This document shows, piece after piece, positions 27,135 to 35,176 of a stretch of DNA of 64,000 nucleotides (the stretch's first letter is position 1; each line of letters opens with the position of its first letter). The position numbers and the translations under genes are program-made. Below the pieces are notes generated by a model. It worked only from the letters and a program-made list of their open reading frames with translations. It was not told the origin of the DNA and ran no database searches. The stretch is from NCBI GenBank assembly GCA_045629945.1, contig JAZQSE010000011.1, positions 1 through 64,000 on the forward strand, read 5' to 3'. This DNA is from UBA1765 sp045629945. Lineage in GTDB: Bacteria; Fibrobacterota; Fibrobacteria; Fibrobacterales; Fibrobacteraceae.

Positions 27135-27493
27135 TCCAATTAGGTAAAATTGAAATTAAAGATTTGGGTTTCGAGTGTATTCTCGGGACCCTTCCTTTTG
27201 AACGGATAAAGCCACAACCTATCGTTTTAAATATTTCTATTGAATTTGATTTTTATCAAGCTGCTATTTCTGAAAACATTGAATGTACAGTAGATTATGC
27301 AAAGCTTGCCTCAGAAATCAGAGAATATATTTGCGAATCAAAATTTCAATTACTAGAAACTCTTACGTTTAATACAGGCAAATTTATTTTAGAAAAATAC
27401 CCTCGCGTAAAAATCGTCAGTGTTCGTGTCGAAAAGCCTTTAGCCATTCCTGGAGCAAAATCAGCTTCTGCAGAGATTCTTTTAAAACGGTAA
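27128..27493 (+). CDS. folB: Dihydroneopterin aldolase
   Basis: FolB cleaves dihydroneopterin to 6-hydroxymethyl-dihydropterin in folate synthesis. The 121-residue protein has GKIEIKDLGFECILGTLPFE, the family opening with the substrate-binding Glu after it, and the tail VRVEKPLAIPGAKSASAEI with the conserved Lys. The ATG at 27128 lies inside the last codons of the upstream gene (7-base overlap) and has no ribosome-binding site of its own. Translation may therefore depend on coupling. folK and folP are not adjacent. Confidence 0.9.
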   Translation: MVVQLGKIEIKDLGFECILGTLPFERIKPQPIVLNISIEFDFYQAAISENIECTVDYAKLASEIREYICESKFQLLETLTFNTGKFILEKYPRVKIVSVRVEKPLAIPGAKSASAEILLKR

Positions 27494-27494
27494 T

Positions 27495-29024
27495 TCATTC
27501 ATTTCTACGCAGCATTCTATACTGTAGTGCTTCGGCTAAATCAGGTATTTCAACTACCTCACTTCCACGTAAATCAGCAATAGTTCTTGCCACTTTCAAA
27601 AGCCTATAATAACCTCTTGCACTTAATACCATACGATCTGCAGCATTAACAGCAAAACGTTCTGTATAGGAATTCATTTTTGAAAATTCAACTACTGCTT
27701 TAGAAGTTAAATCGGCATTACAACGAAATTCCTTTGTTCGATTTGTTTGAATATTTCTTGCAGCAACAACTCTTTTTCGAATTTTTGCAGAAGTCTCTGT
27801 TGACTTTTTTTGTAAAAAATTTCCCGGTTCTACTGGTGGAACACTTACTTGCAAATCAATTCTATCTAAAAGTGGTCCAGAGACTCTTTCCCTATAACGT
27901 TTTTTCGCTTCCGGAAGGCAACGACAACCTTTTTTAGCATCCATTGCATACCCGCAAGGGCAAGGATTCATTGCCGCTCCCATCATAAAACGTGCAGGCC
28001 ATTCTACCCGGCCAGAAGCTCTACTTATGGTTATCACCCCCGCTTCCATAGGTTCTCGTAAAGATTCTAAAGCCATGCGATTAAATTCAGGTAATTCATC
28101 TAAAAAAAGAACTCCATTGTGAGCAAGGCTTGCTTCTCCTGGGAGTAATCTTGATCCACCACCAATTAAAGCAACCATTGATGCAGAATGGTGCGGGGCT
28201 CTGAATGGACGTGTTGCAATATAACGGAATTCTTCTGCTTTTAAAAACCTTGCACAAGAATGAATCCGAGTGCTTTCTAAAATTTCTTCATCCGACATTT
28301 CGGGTAAAATTCCAGGCAAGCAACGCGCACATAATGTTTTTCCAGCTCCTGGAGAACCAATCAATAAAAAATTATGCCCTCCAGCAGCTGCAATTTCTAA
28401 CGCACGTTTCACGCCATCCATTCCAACAACATCAGAAAAATCCGGAGAATCATAATTTAATTCTAATGATTTTCTATGCAATCCGGGAGCGCTCAAAGCG
28501 CAACCGGAAAAAGAATCGTCAATCAAAGCATTCACACATTCAGCAAGCGAAGATACTCCTAGTACTTTTAAATTTTCGACTAGAGAAGCTTCTTTTACAT
28601 TTTCTTTAGGGATAACCAACACCGTTTCTCTCTCATTTTTAAGAGTCATCGCAACAGATAAGACTCCATGAATTGGTTTCAATAATCCATCCAAAGAAAG
28701 CTCACCTAAGAAAACAAATCTTGACGGTTCTCGCACAGAAATTTCACCACTTGCCAATAGGAGACCTATTGCTAGTGGCAAATCCAAAGAAGCTCCTTCC
28801 TTACGCAAATCCGCAGGCGATAAATTAACCGTTGTTCTGAAGCCTGTAACTACTTTACCAATAGAACGAACCGCAGAAACAACTCTTTCTCTAGATTCTC
28901 GGACAGCACTATCAGGCAAACCAACTAAAGTAAACCCTGGTAATCCCGGAGAAGAATCTACTTCCACACTAACTGGTATCGCTTGTATTCCAGAAAGACA
29001 ATAAGTTCGGATTCTTTGGAACAT
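27495..29024 (-). CDS. comM: YifB/ComM-family AAA+ ATPase (Mg-chelatase-like)
   Basis: ComM is a hexameric branch-migration helicase that helps integrate incoming DNA during natural transformation. The 509-residue protein has the N-terminal ChlI-like fold (IPVSVEVDSSPGLPGFTLVG and VNLSPADLRKEG). It has Walker A LLIGSPGAGKTLCARCL, Walker B GVLFLDELPEF, and a small zinc-binding loop (NPCPCGYAMDAKKGCRC). The ATG at 29024 follows the spoVG-like stop by 2 bases. The longer frame upstream of this ATG would overlap that gene and is not conserved. Confidence 0.9.
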   Translation of the reverse strand: MFQRIRTYCLSGIQAIPVSVEVDSSPGLPGFTLVGLPDSAVRESRERVVSAVRSIGKVVTGFRTTVNLSPADLRKEGASLDLPLAIGLLLASGEISVREPSRFVFLGELSLDGLLKPIHGVLSVAMTLKNERETVLVIPKENVKEASLVENLKVLGVSSLAECVNALIDDSFSGCALSAPGLHRKSLELNYDSPDFSDVVGMDGVKRALEIAAAGGHNFLLIGSPGAGKTLCARCLPGILPEMSDEEILESTRIHSCARFLKAEEFRYIATRPFRAPHHSASMVALIGGGSRLLPGEASLAHNGVLFLDELPEFNRMALESLREPMEAGVITISRASGRVEWPARFMMGAAMNPCPCGYAMDAKKGCRCLPEAKKRYRERVSGPLLDRIDLQVSVPPVEPGNFLQKKSTETSAKIRKRVVAARNIQTNRTKEFRCNADLTSKAVVEFSKMNSYTERFAVNAADRMVLSARGYYRLLKVARTIADLRGSEVVEIPDLAEALQYRMLRRNE

Positions 29025-29026
29025 AA

Positions 29027-29353
29027 CTATTCTGCTATAACTTCTTGGTATTTTTCTAGAACACAATTTTCAACATGTTCTCGAAATTGCCTGGCTATTG
29101 GCTGATAAATAGTTTGAAAATCTTCTCCTTTATAAAAAGGATCCAATGGATAACTCACAAATAATCCATGAGCCCCATCAACTATACGAAGGCCTCGTAA
29201 CAACAACTGATCATTTAAAACCACTGTCGCAACGCCCTTCATTTTTCCAGTTAATGCTGGGTCTCTAAAGGGAAACACCCTGACTTCAGTAACTGCTAAA
29301 CAATCAAATTGCAAATTTTCATTTGCTTCTACAACTTCTTTTTTCTTGGCCAT
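29027..29353 (-). CDS. spoVG: SpoVG-family nucleic-acid-binding regulator
   Basis: SpoVG proteins bind DNA or RNA and regulate diverse genes; the family is known from Firmicutes, spirochetes and others. The 108-residue protein shows VTEVRVFPFRD, MKGVATVVLNDQLLLRGLRI and the hallmark LFVSYPLDP, followed by a helical tail with IYQPIARQFREHVENCVLEKY. AAGGAG sits 6 bases before the ATG. It is directly upstream of comM in what appears to be a two-gene unit. Its targets cannot be told from sequence. Confidence 0.88.
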   Translation of the reverse strand: MAKKKEVVEANENLQFDCLAVTEVRVFPFRDPALTGKMKGVATVVLNDQLLLRGLRIVDGAHGLFVSYPLDPFYKGEDFQTIYQPIARQFREHVENCVLEKYQEVIAE

Positions 29354-29470
29354 ATAAACTCCTTATTTTAATGGTCAAGCAGAAGTAAGCAATAACTATG
29401 CCAAAAGAAATTCTGGCTTTTTTAGCCAAATTTCAAAAGATTTTTTTATAAAATTTTAAATTCCAGCTAC

Positions 29471-29499
29471 TTAATCAATCATTAATCAGTGATTAATCA
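29471..29499. promoter_or_regulatory. Three phased TTAATCA repeats
   Basis: TTAATCA occurs at 29471, 29482 and 29493, exactly 11 bases (one helical turn) apart. The last two also form the palindrome ATTAATCA-G-TGATTAAT. The block lies just after the dxr stop and about 120 bases upstream of spoVG. It may be a protein-binding array for the spoVG-comM promoter. Confidence 0.4.
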
Positions 29500-29502
29500 C
29501 TT

Positions 29503-30654
29503 TTATTTCGACTGAATCCATTCTGCTGCTAAAATACGCGCTTCTTTATCTGCTTCCAAGGCGTCATCTAGAGAAAGCCTTGTATTAATAATTGGCGCTT
29601 TAGCGACAATATTTTCCAAACATAGCGGAATATCTACAAAACGAATTTTTTCTTCTAGGAATGCCGCTACTAAAACTTCATTTGCCGCATTCAACATTGC
29701 TGGCACAACACCACCCTTCTTTCCGGCTTCAAAGGCTAATGCAAGACAACGGAATTTTTCAAAATCAGGAGCAAAAAATGTAAGCTTTGCTAAAGTCGGC
29801 AAATCCAGTCTTTCTGTCTGTAAGTTTAAGCGTTCCGGCCATGTCATTGCCACCTGAATAGGAATACGCATATCAGGCGCTCCTAATTGAGCCATTAAAC
29901 TCCCATCTCTAAATTGAACAAGAGAATGCACCATGCTCTGCGGATGAACAACAACTTTAATTTGTTCGTAAGGAATGCCAAATAAGAAATGAGCTTCTAT
30001 TACTTCAAGACCTTTATTCATCATAGAAGCAGAGTCTATTGTAATTTTTTTACCCATACTCCAGACTGGGTGATTCAAAGCATCTTTTACTGTTATCGTT
30101 TCAAATTTTTCTTTTGGCCATTCTCTGAATGGGCCACCAGAAGCTGTTATTTGTAAACATTCTACTTCTTCTGAAGAACGGCCTGCAAGGCATTGGAATA
30201 TTGCATTGTGTTCTGAATCAATTGGTGTAATATAAGCTTTAGGATTTTCTTTTAAAGCATCCTGAATTACAGGACCAGCCATAACCATTGTTTCTTTATT
30301 CGCTAAAGCGACGTGTTTACCCGCTGCAATAGCTGCAAGAGTCGGTAAACAACCTACAGAGCCCATAACAGCATTTACAATTAAATCAGTATTAGGGTCA
30401 AGCGCTAATTCTTTTAATCCTTCTATCCCCGATAACACAGGACGATTCAAAGCGTTTGACAATTCTTTTGCCGCATTTTCATCAAACATGCATAGTTGTT
30501 TTACTTTAAATTTCTGAGCAATTTCTGCTACCTTTTTCCAATTAGAATGAGCGGCAACCGCATAAAGTGAAAATCTATCTGGGTGCTGACGAATCACATC
30601 AACAGTAGAATCCCCAATAGAACCTGTAGCACCTAATAAACAAACCTGACGCAT
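29503..30654 (-). CDS. dxr: 1-deoxy-D-xylulose-5-phosphate reductoisomerase
   Basis: Dxr makes methylerythritol phosphate, the committed step of non-mevalonate isoprenoid synthesis, using NADPH and a divalent metal. The 383-residue protein has the nucleotide fold VCLLGATGSIGDSTVDVI and ALANKETMVMAG. The metal/substrate site is seen in IDSEHNAIFQCL, ITASGGPFREWP and TIDSASMMNKGLEVIEAHFLF. Length and motifs are complete. In many genomes dxr is followed by the RseP protease gene; here it is not. Confidence 0.96.
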   Translation of the reverse strand: MRQVCLLGATGSIGDSTVDVIRQHPDRFSLYAVAAHSNWKKVAEIAQKFKVKQLCMFDENAAKELSNALNRPVLSGIEGLKELALDPNTDLIVNAVMGSVGCLPTLAAIAAGKHVALANKETMVMAGPVIQDALKENPKAYITPIDSEHNAIFQCLAGRSSEEVECLQITASGGPFREWPKEKFETITVKDALNHPVWSMGKKITIDSASMMNKGLEVIEAHFLFGIPYEQIKVVVHPQSMVHSLVQFRDGSLMAQLGAPDMRIPIQVAMTWPERLNLQTERLDLPTLAKLTFFAPDFEKFRCLALAFEAGKKGGVVPAMLNAANEVLVAAFLEEKIRFVDIPLCLENIVAKAPIINTRLSLDDALEADKEARILAAEWIQSK

Positions 30655-30694
30655 ATAAAACTTCCGATAAATTAATTCGATCTTATTTTAAAGT

Positions 30695-30742
30695 AAAAAA
30701 ACTTTATCTGGCATTTTTTGATTTTTTCAAAAAAAGCCAGAT
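30695..30742 (-). terminator. Terminator of the Na/Pi cotransporter gene
   Basis: On the minus strand ATCTGGC (30742-30736) pairs with GCCAGAT (30712-30706). An A/T-rich loop that can itself pair lies between them, and a run of seven T follows. It lies just after the transporter stop and before dxr. Confidence 0.65.
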
Positions 30743-30750
30743 TCTTTTGA

Positions 30751-32433
30751 TTATTGTGATATTGTTTCTGCAACTTGCACAAGATGTTCCTTAATTTTAC
30801 GATACGAAGAAAGCATATCTGTATAAGTCGTAGAAATTAAAGGTTCATATTGCTCTTCTGCTAACTGACTCCAGTGCATACTTCTCAGACTACGAACCAA
30901 CTGAGTTATGTCTAACCCTATCTCACGGATTTTTTCCAATTGTTCAAAATTATTCGGAGTATTAATTTGCTGTAAAACAAGTTCTGTCAATTGCTTGTTC
31001 TTTTCATGCAAATTACGCAACCCATTTAAATGTTCTTCGTTGTATTTTAAGTTATTGTCTTGCAAACGCAAATGCAGCTTTAATATCTGGACTATATAAT
31101 CAGAAGCCGTTTCTAGGTCATCACTCATTCGAAGTTGACGTTCTGCATCATTTGCAATACTCTGAGACGCTCTACCAGCAAGAAGTCTTGTCAAGAAATT
31201 AGTGACTTCTTCTTGAGCAGAATCTAAATGAGCTTCTCCTGAGAAAACGGCATCACGGCGCTTTTTCGCTTCAGGACCATCACTTAAGCATTCAAGCAAG
31301 TCGTCCATCATGTTATTCAACGATTCACCCATTCCATAAATTTCTCTGCCCGAATGCGTAATAGCTAAAAATGGTGAGGACAATAAATGGTATTCAAGCT
31401 TTGTAGCAACCAATTTCTTTTCTGGAACTTTACTATTAAAGAATTTTTCAAGAATTTTTGCAATGTAACTTGTGAATGGTAAAAACACAAAGAGATTCAC
31501 TACATTAAATGCGGTGTGGAATGTAGCGATAGCTGTTGTCATATTTTCTTTTGAATATTCTATACGAGGTTCCATAGCCATTGCCGGCACATGCAATACA
31601 TGTTCTAAAACAAACTGAATCCCATGCAAATAAGGTCTAAAGAGTAAAACGACCCATGCCACACCTATAACATTGAATATAATATGGAATAAAGCTACAC
31701 GACGAGCCGCTTTTGATGTTCCAATTGATGCAATAAAAGCTGTAATCGTTGAACCAATATTTTGACCAAGAATTAAAGCTGCTGAAGTTTCAAAACAAAT
31801 CAACCCTTGATAAGCAAGAGCAATAGTCACCCCTAAAGTTGCTGAAGAAGATTGGACAAGAGCAGTTAGTAAGCAGCCAATTACAACGCATTTTAAAATT
31901 CCAGCAAATGAATCAGCAGAGAACATCGCAAATACGCTACGGAATTTTTCTGACATAGCTAATGGTTCTAAAGCATTTTTCATTTCTTCTAAACCAATAA
32001 AAACTAAGCCAACACCTAGAATAGCATACATTGTGTAGCGGAGTCGTTCATTTTTAGCGAAACAGAAAAAGAGGGCACAGATTCCGGCTAATGGTAAACC
32101 ATATTTTCCAATATTTAAAACCAGAACCCAACCAGTAATAGTTGTCCCGACATTTGCTCCCATAATAACGCCAAGCGATTGCTTTAATAGCATCATTTCG
32201 GCATTAACAAAGCCTATTGTCATAACGGTTGTAATAGCACTAGATTGCACAAGACATGTGACAACCACTCCAACCAAGACTCCTAGAAACCTATTATTGG
32301 TAACAGCTCCAATCAATCTTTTTAAGGAAGGCCCGGCTACAGTTTGTAGACCATCAGACATAAAACGCATTCCTAGAAGGAACACACCAAGCCCACCTAA
32401 AAGGAAGGCAAACGATTCTATAATCAATGACAC
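30751..32433 (-). CDS. Na+/phosphate cotransporter family protein with PhoU-like domain
   Basis: The inner-membrane protein (560 residues) has the inverted-repeat signature of the NptA/PNaS family: VTCLVQSSAITTVMTIGFV in the first half and LTALVQSSSATLGVTIAL in the second. About eight to nine membrane segments lie in residues 1-330. The C-terminal 200 residues are charged and helical, matching the PhoU-like domain of this family. The start is GTG at 32433 with AAAGGA upstream. It probably imports phosphate with sodium. No phosphate regulon genes are adjacent. Confidence 0.87.
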   Translation of the reverse strand: MSLIIESFAFLLGGLGVFLLGMRFMSDGLQTVAGPSLKRLIGAVTNNRFLGVLVGVVVTCLVQSSAITTVMTIGFVNAEMMLLKQSLGVIMGANVGTTITGWVLVLNIGKYGLPLAGICALFFCFAKNERLRYTMYAILGVGLVFIGLEEMKNALEPLAMSEKFRSVFAMFSADSFAGILKCVVIGCLLTALVQSSSATLGVTIALAYQGLICFETSAALILGQNIGSTITAFIASIGTSKAARRVALFHIIFNVIGVAWVVLLFRPYLHGIQFVLEHVLHVPAMAMEPRIEYSKENMTTAIATFHTAFNVVNLFVFLPFTSYIAKILEKFFNSKVPEKKLVATKLEYHLLSSPFLAITHSGREIYGMGESLNNMMDDLLECLSDGPEAKKRRDAVFSGEAHLDSAQEEVTNFLTRLLAGRASQSIANDAERQLRMSDDLETASDYIVQILKLHLRLQDNNLKYNEEHLNGLRNLHEKNKQLTELVLQQINTPNNFEQLEKIREIGLDITQLVRSLRSMHWSQLAEEQYEPLISTTYTDMLSSYRKIKEHLVQVAETISQ

Positions 32434-32655
32434 AAAAAATCCTTTGCTTGATAAATTATAAACAAGCTGATTTTTCCAGATGCTCTAAATTTAGAAATAG
32501 AAGTTTAATTTGTTAAAAAAGTTTCTTTTTTATAGCAATCTTTCGCATTTTCTCTTAAATCGTGGTTTCAAAAAGAAACACTTTTAACTATAAAGGTTAT
32601 AAAATTCTGTTTTTTTAAAGCTAGTTTAGAGACAACTTCTTTCAAAAGGGTTTTT

Positions 32656-34527
32656 ATGAAAATCGCCAGACTATTTTTTGTTGCCTCGGCCATTTCCTCT
32701 GTTGCTTTGGCGGCAACTGCTTATCATAACCAGGTTGGGTACCCAACAAAAGCACCAAAATACATTGCCGTAGTTGGGGCAGAAGGTAAAGACATTGTTT
32801 TTAAAGATTCTGAAAAACAAACTGTCTTGACTGTAAAAGCTCCAGAAGCAGCTTATTGGAAACCAGCTAATGAAAATGCTTCTTTGGTTGATTTTTCAGA
32901 AATACAGACTCCAGGAACTTACTTTGCTTATCTTGGGGATTCTGCCATAAGCCACCCTATTATTATTTCAAACAACGCTCTTGAAGATGCAACTATTGCT
33001 TCTCTTCGTTGGTTTTATTACCAAAGAGCATCTTTAGAATTAACTGAAGAATTTGCTGGCAAATACGCTCGTCCGATGGGACATCCAGATACCGCTGCTA
33101 AATACCATACATTATTAGGTAAAGAATTAAATGCTACTTTTGCTAGCCCCAAAGGTTGGTATGATGCAGGTGATTATGGTAAATACATTGTAAACTCTGG
33201 TATTTCTACATACACCCTTTTACAACTCTACCAACATAACAAAGAATATTTTAAAAAGCTTTCTTTGAATATTCCTGAAAGCAATAATGATGTCCCAGAC
33301 ATTCTTGACGAAATCCGTTGGAACCTTGAATGGATGCTCACTATGCAAGATGAAGATGGTGGCGTTTTCCATAAATTAACTACGAAACAATTCTGTGGAA
33401 CTGTTATGCCAGATAGAGACACCAAACCTCGTTTTGCTATTGGTAAAAGCATTACCGCTACTTGGGATTTTGTCGGCGTTTTAGCACTTGCTGCAGATAT
33501 TTACAAAACATACGATGCTGAATTTTCTGAAAAAATGGCAAAAGCCGCAGGAAAAGCCTATTGGTGGGCTAAAGAACACCCTTATGATTTCTTTGAACAA
33601 CCTTCCGATATCGGAACAGGTTCTTATGAAGATGGTAATGCTGTAGACGAACAAATTTGGGCAACTGCAGAAATGTACAGAATTACCCAAAATGACAGTA
33701 TTTTAAAAGATATGCGCCAATTTCCCTTGAACAAAGCACGTTGGAAACTGCATGGTTGGCAAACCGTTTATGCCATGGCAGCATTTACTATTGCAACCAA
33801 TCCTGATATTTTTGAAAAAGCCGATGTTGATTCGGCAAAAAACTTGATTTTCGCTCTCGCCGATGATTATGTAGGTTCTTTAGAAGAAAATGGTTATGGT
33901 GTTGCTATGACTGAAGGTGATTTCTATTGGGGCTCTAATAGTGTCGCCGCTAATAAAGGTATTGTTCTTTTACATGCTTACATTTTAACTAAAGAAAATA
34001 AATACCTTAACGCTGCCATAGGCATTTTAGATTATCTCTTAGGAAGAAACCCTCTTGACGTTTCTTATTTAACAGGGTTTGGAACCAATCAAGTTTATCA
34101 CCCGCACCATCGCCCAAGCCAAGCAGATACTGTGGAAGCACCAGTGCCGGGAATGCTTGTCGGCGGACCAAATAAATCCGCTAATGATTGCGCTAAATCT
34201 CACATTGATAAAGATGCTGTAGCAAGATCTTTCTATGACAATTCTTGTAGCTATGCTACAAATGAAGTGGCAATTAACTGGAATGCACCTTTTGCTTACC
34301 TCGCCGGTTCATTGCATGCTATTCTTTCAGAAGGAACCGTTTATGACATTCACTCAAAAGCAGAAAAATTTGACATCAACAGCATTCCTTCTGGAAAGCC
34401 TAATTTAAACAAAATGCCTGCTGAAGGTGCTCGCATGATTTTCCGTGATGGAATGGTTCAATTAGAAAAAACAACTCGTTCTGGTGAAAAGTTATACTTC
34501 AACTTAAATGGTAATAGAATTAAATAA
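32656..34527 (+). CDS. Glycoside hydrolase family 9 endoglucanase
   Basis: This secreted cellulase cuts beta-1,4-glucan. It has a signal peptide ending near ALA-AT and an N-terminal immunoglobulin-like CelD_N domain (about residues 20-110, starting YHNQVGYPTKAPKY). A GH9 alpha/alpha barrel follows. Catalytic elements are visible: GWYDAGDYGKYIVNSG (Asp near 170-173), HPHHRPSQ (His near 481) and NEVAINWNAP (acid Glu near 536). The tail is short (about 60 residues), with no carbohydrate-binding module or sorting tail. AAAGGG lies 5 bases before the ATG. It is followed by its own terminator, so it is probably a single-gene transcript. Confidence 0.95.
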   Translation: MKIARLFFVASAISSVALAATAYHNQVGYPTKAPKYIAVVGAEGKDIVFKDSEKQTVLTVKAPEAAYWKPANENASLVDFSEIQTPGTYFAYLGDSAISHPIIISNNALEDATIASLRWFYYQRASLELTEEFAGKYARPMGHPDTAAKYHTLLGKELNATFASPKGWYDAGDYGKYIVNSGISTYTLLQLYQHNKEYFKKLSLNIPESNNDVPDILDEIRWNLEWMLTMQDEDGGVFHKLTTKQFCGTVMPDRDTKPRFAIGKSITATWDFVGVLALAADIYKTYDAEFSEKMAKAAGKAYWWAKEHPYDFFEQPSDIGTGSYEDGNAVDEQIWATAEMYRITQNDSILKDMRQFPLNKARWKLHGWQTVYAMAAFTIATNPDIFEKADVDSAKNLIFALADDYVGSLEENGYGVAMTEGDFYWGSNSVAANKGIVLLHAYILTKENKYLNAAIGILDYLLGRNPLDVSYLTGFGTNQVYHPHHRPSQADTVEAPVPGMLVGGPNKSANDCAKSHIDKDAVARSFYDNSCSYATNEVAINWNAPFAYLAGSLHAILSEGTVYDIHSKAEKFDINSIPSGKPNLNKMPAEGARMIFRDGMVQLEKTTRSGEKLYFNLNGNRIK

Positions 34528-34566
34528 CTTTTAAAACACCCTATTCATCGAAAACATCTCCAACTA

Positions 34567-34602
34567 AAAAAATCGCTGTCACCTTTGGTGACAGCGATTT
34601 TT
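34567..34602 (+). terminator. Strong terminator after the GH9 gene
   Basis: ATCGCTGTCACC and GGTGACAGCGAT form a perfect 12-bp stem, with short A and T runs on either side. It lies about 40 bases after the stop and could work on both strands. Confidence 0.9.
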
Positions 34603-34626
34603 CGTCTACTATTCCATTATTTTTTA

Positions 34627-35060
34627 GAAAAACTCTCTGCACTAGGTTATGTCAGATTGCAAATGATTCTTGTCACTCGCGATGGAACATAGTGACAGAA
34701 GCAATCCCATTGCCAGTAGATCGCCACACTGAGTTCGCGATGACAATCCTGAACTTGTCATTGCGAACCCTGCAAGGGTGAAGCAATCTACTTGCTAGCA
34801 AAACTTATTTTTGGATTACTTCGCTACGCTCGTAATGACAAAAACCAAGATGGCCGCGAGGCACAAGGTCTCTCGCCATGACAACCCTACACTTGCCACA
34901 AGCTTCTTGTCATTGCGAGACGTGCTGAATGCACGGCGCGGCAATCTACTCACGATGACAAGTTGCTAACAGATGGCCTCTCGCCATGACAAGTTGTTTT
35001 TCCGCACCTTTTGCTTTTCGGGGGGTTATAGAAACTCTCTGCGCTCGGTCATAGAACTAC
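34627..35060. repeat. Cluster of dispersed TCATTGCGA/TCGTAATGA repeats
   Basis: The gap between the GH9 and GH43 genes holds several units with GTCATTGCGA, GAAGCAATC, CTCGCCATGACAA and a 36-base segment (34808-34843) shared with the copies at 16573 and 58595. The cluster is bracketed by two related segments, ACTCTCTGCACTAGGTTAT at 34629 and a close variant at 35031. It is noncoding. Confidence 0.78.
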
Positions 35061-35099
35061 AACAAAAAGTCACAAGCAAGTTCAAGAACTATGCTTTCT

Positions 35100-35140
35100 A
35101 AAAAAACATAAGAGTTCCTGTTTTAAACAAGAACTCTTAT
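35100..35140 (-). terminator. Terminator of the GH43 gene
   Basis: ATAAGAGTTC pairs with GAACTCTTAT, and the interior (TGTTT/AAACA) can extend the stem. On the minus strand a run of about seven T follows. It lies 37 bases past the stop. Confidence 0.88.
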
Positions 35141-35176
35141 AGGAATCAAATTCAAAGAATCTTTAATATTTAAGGA

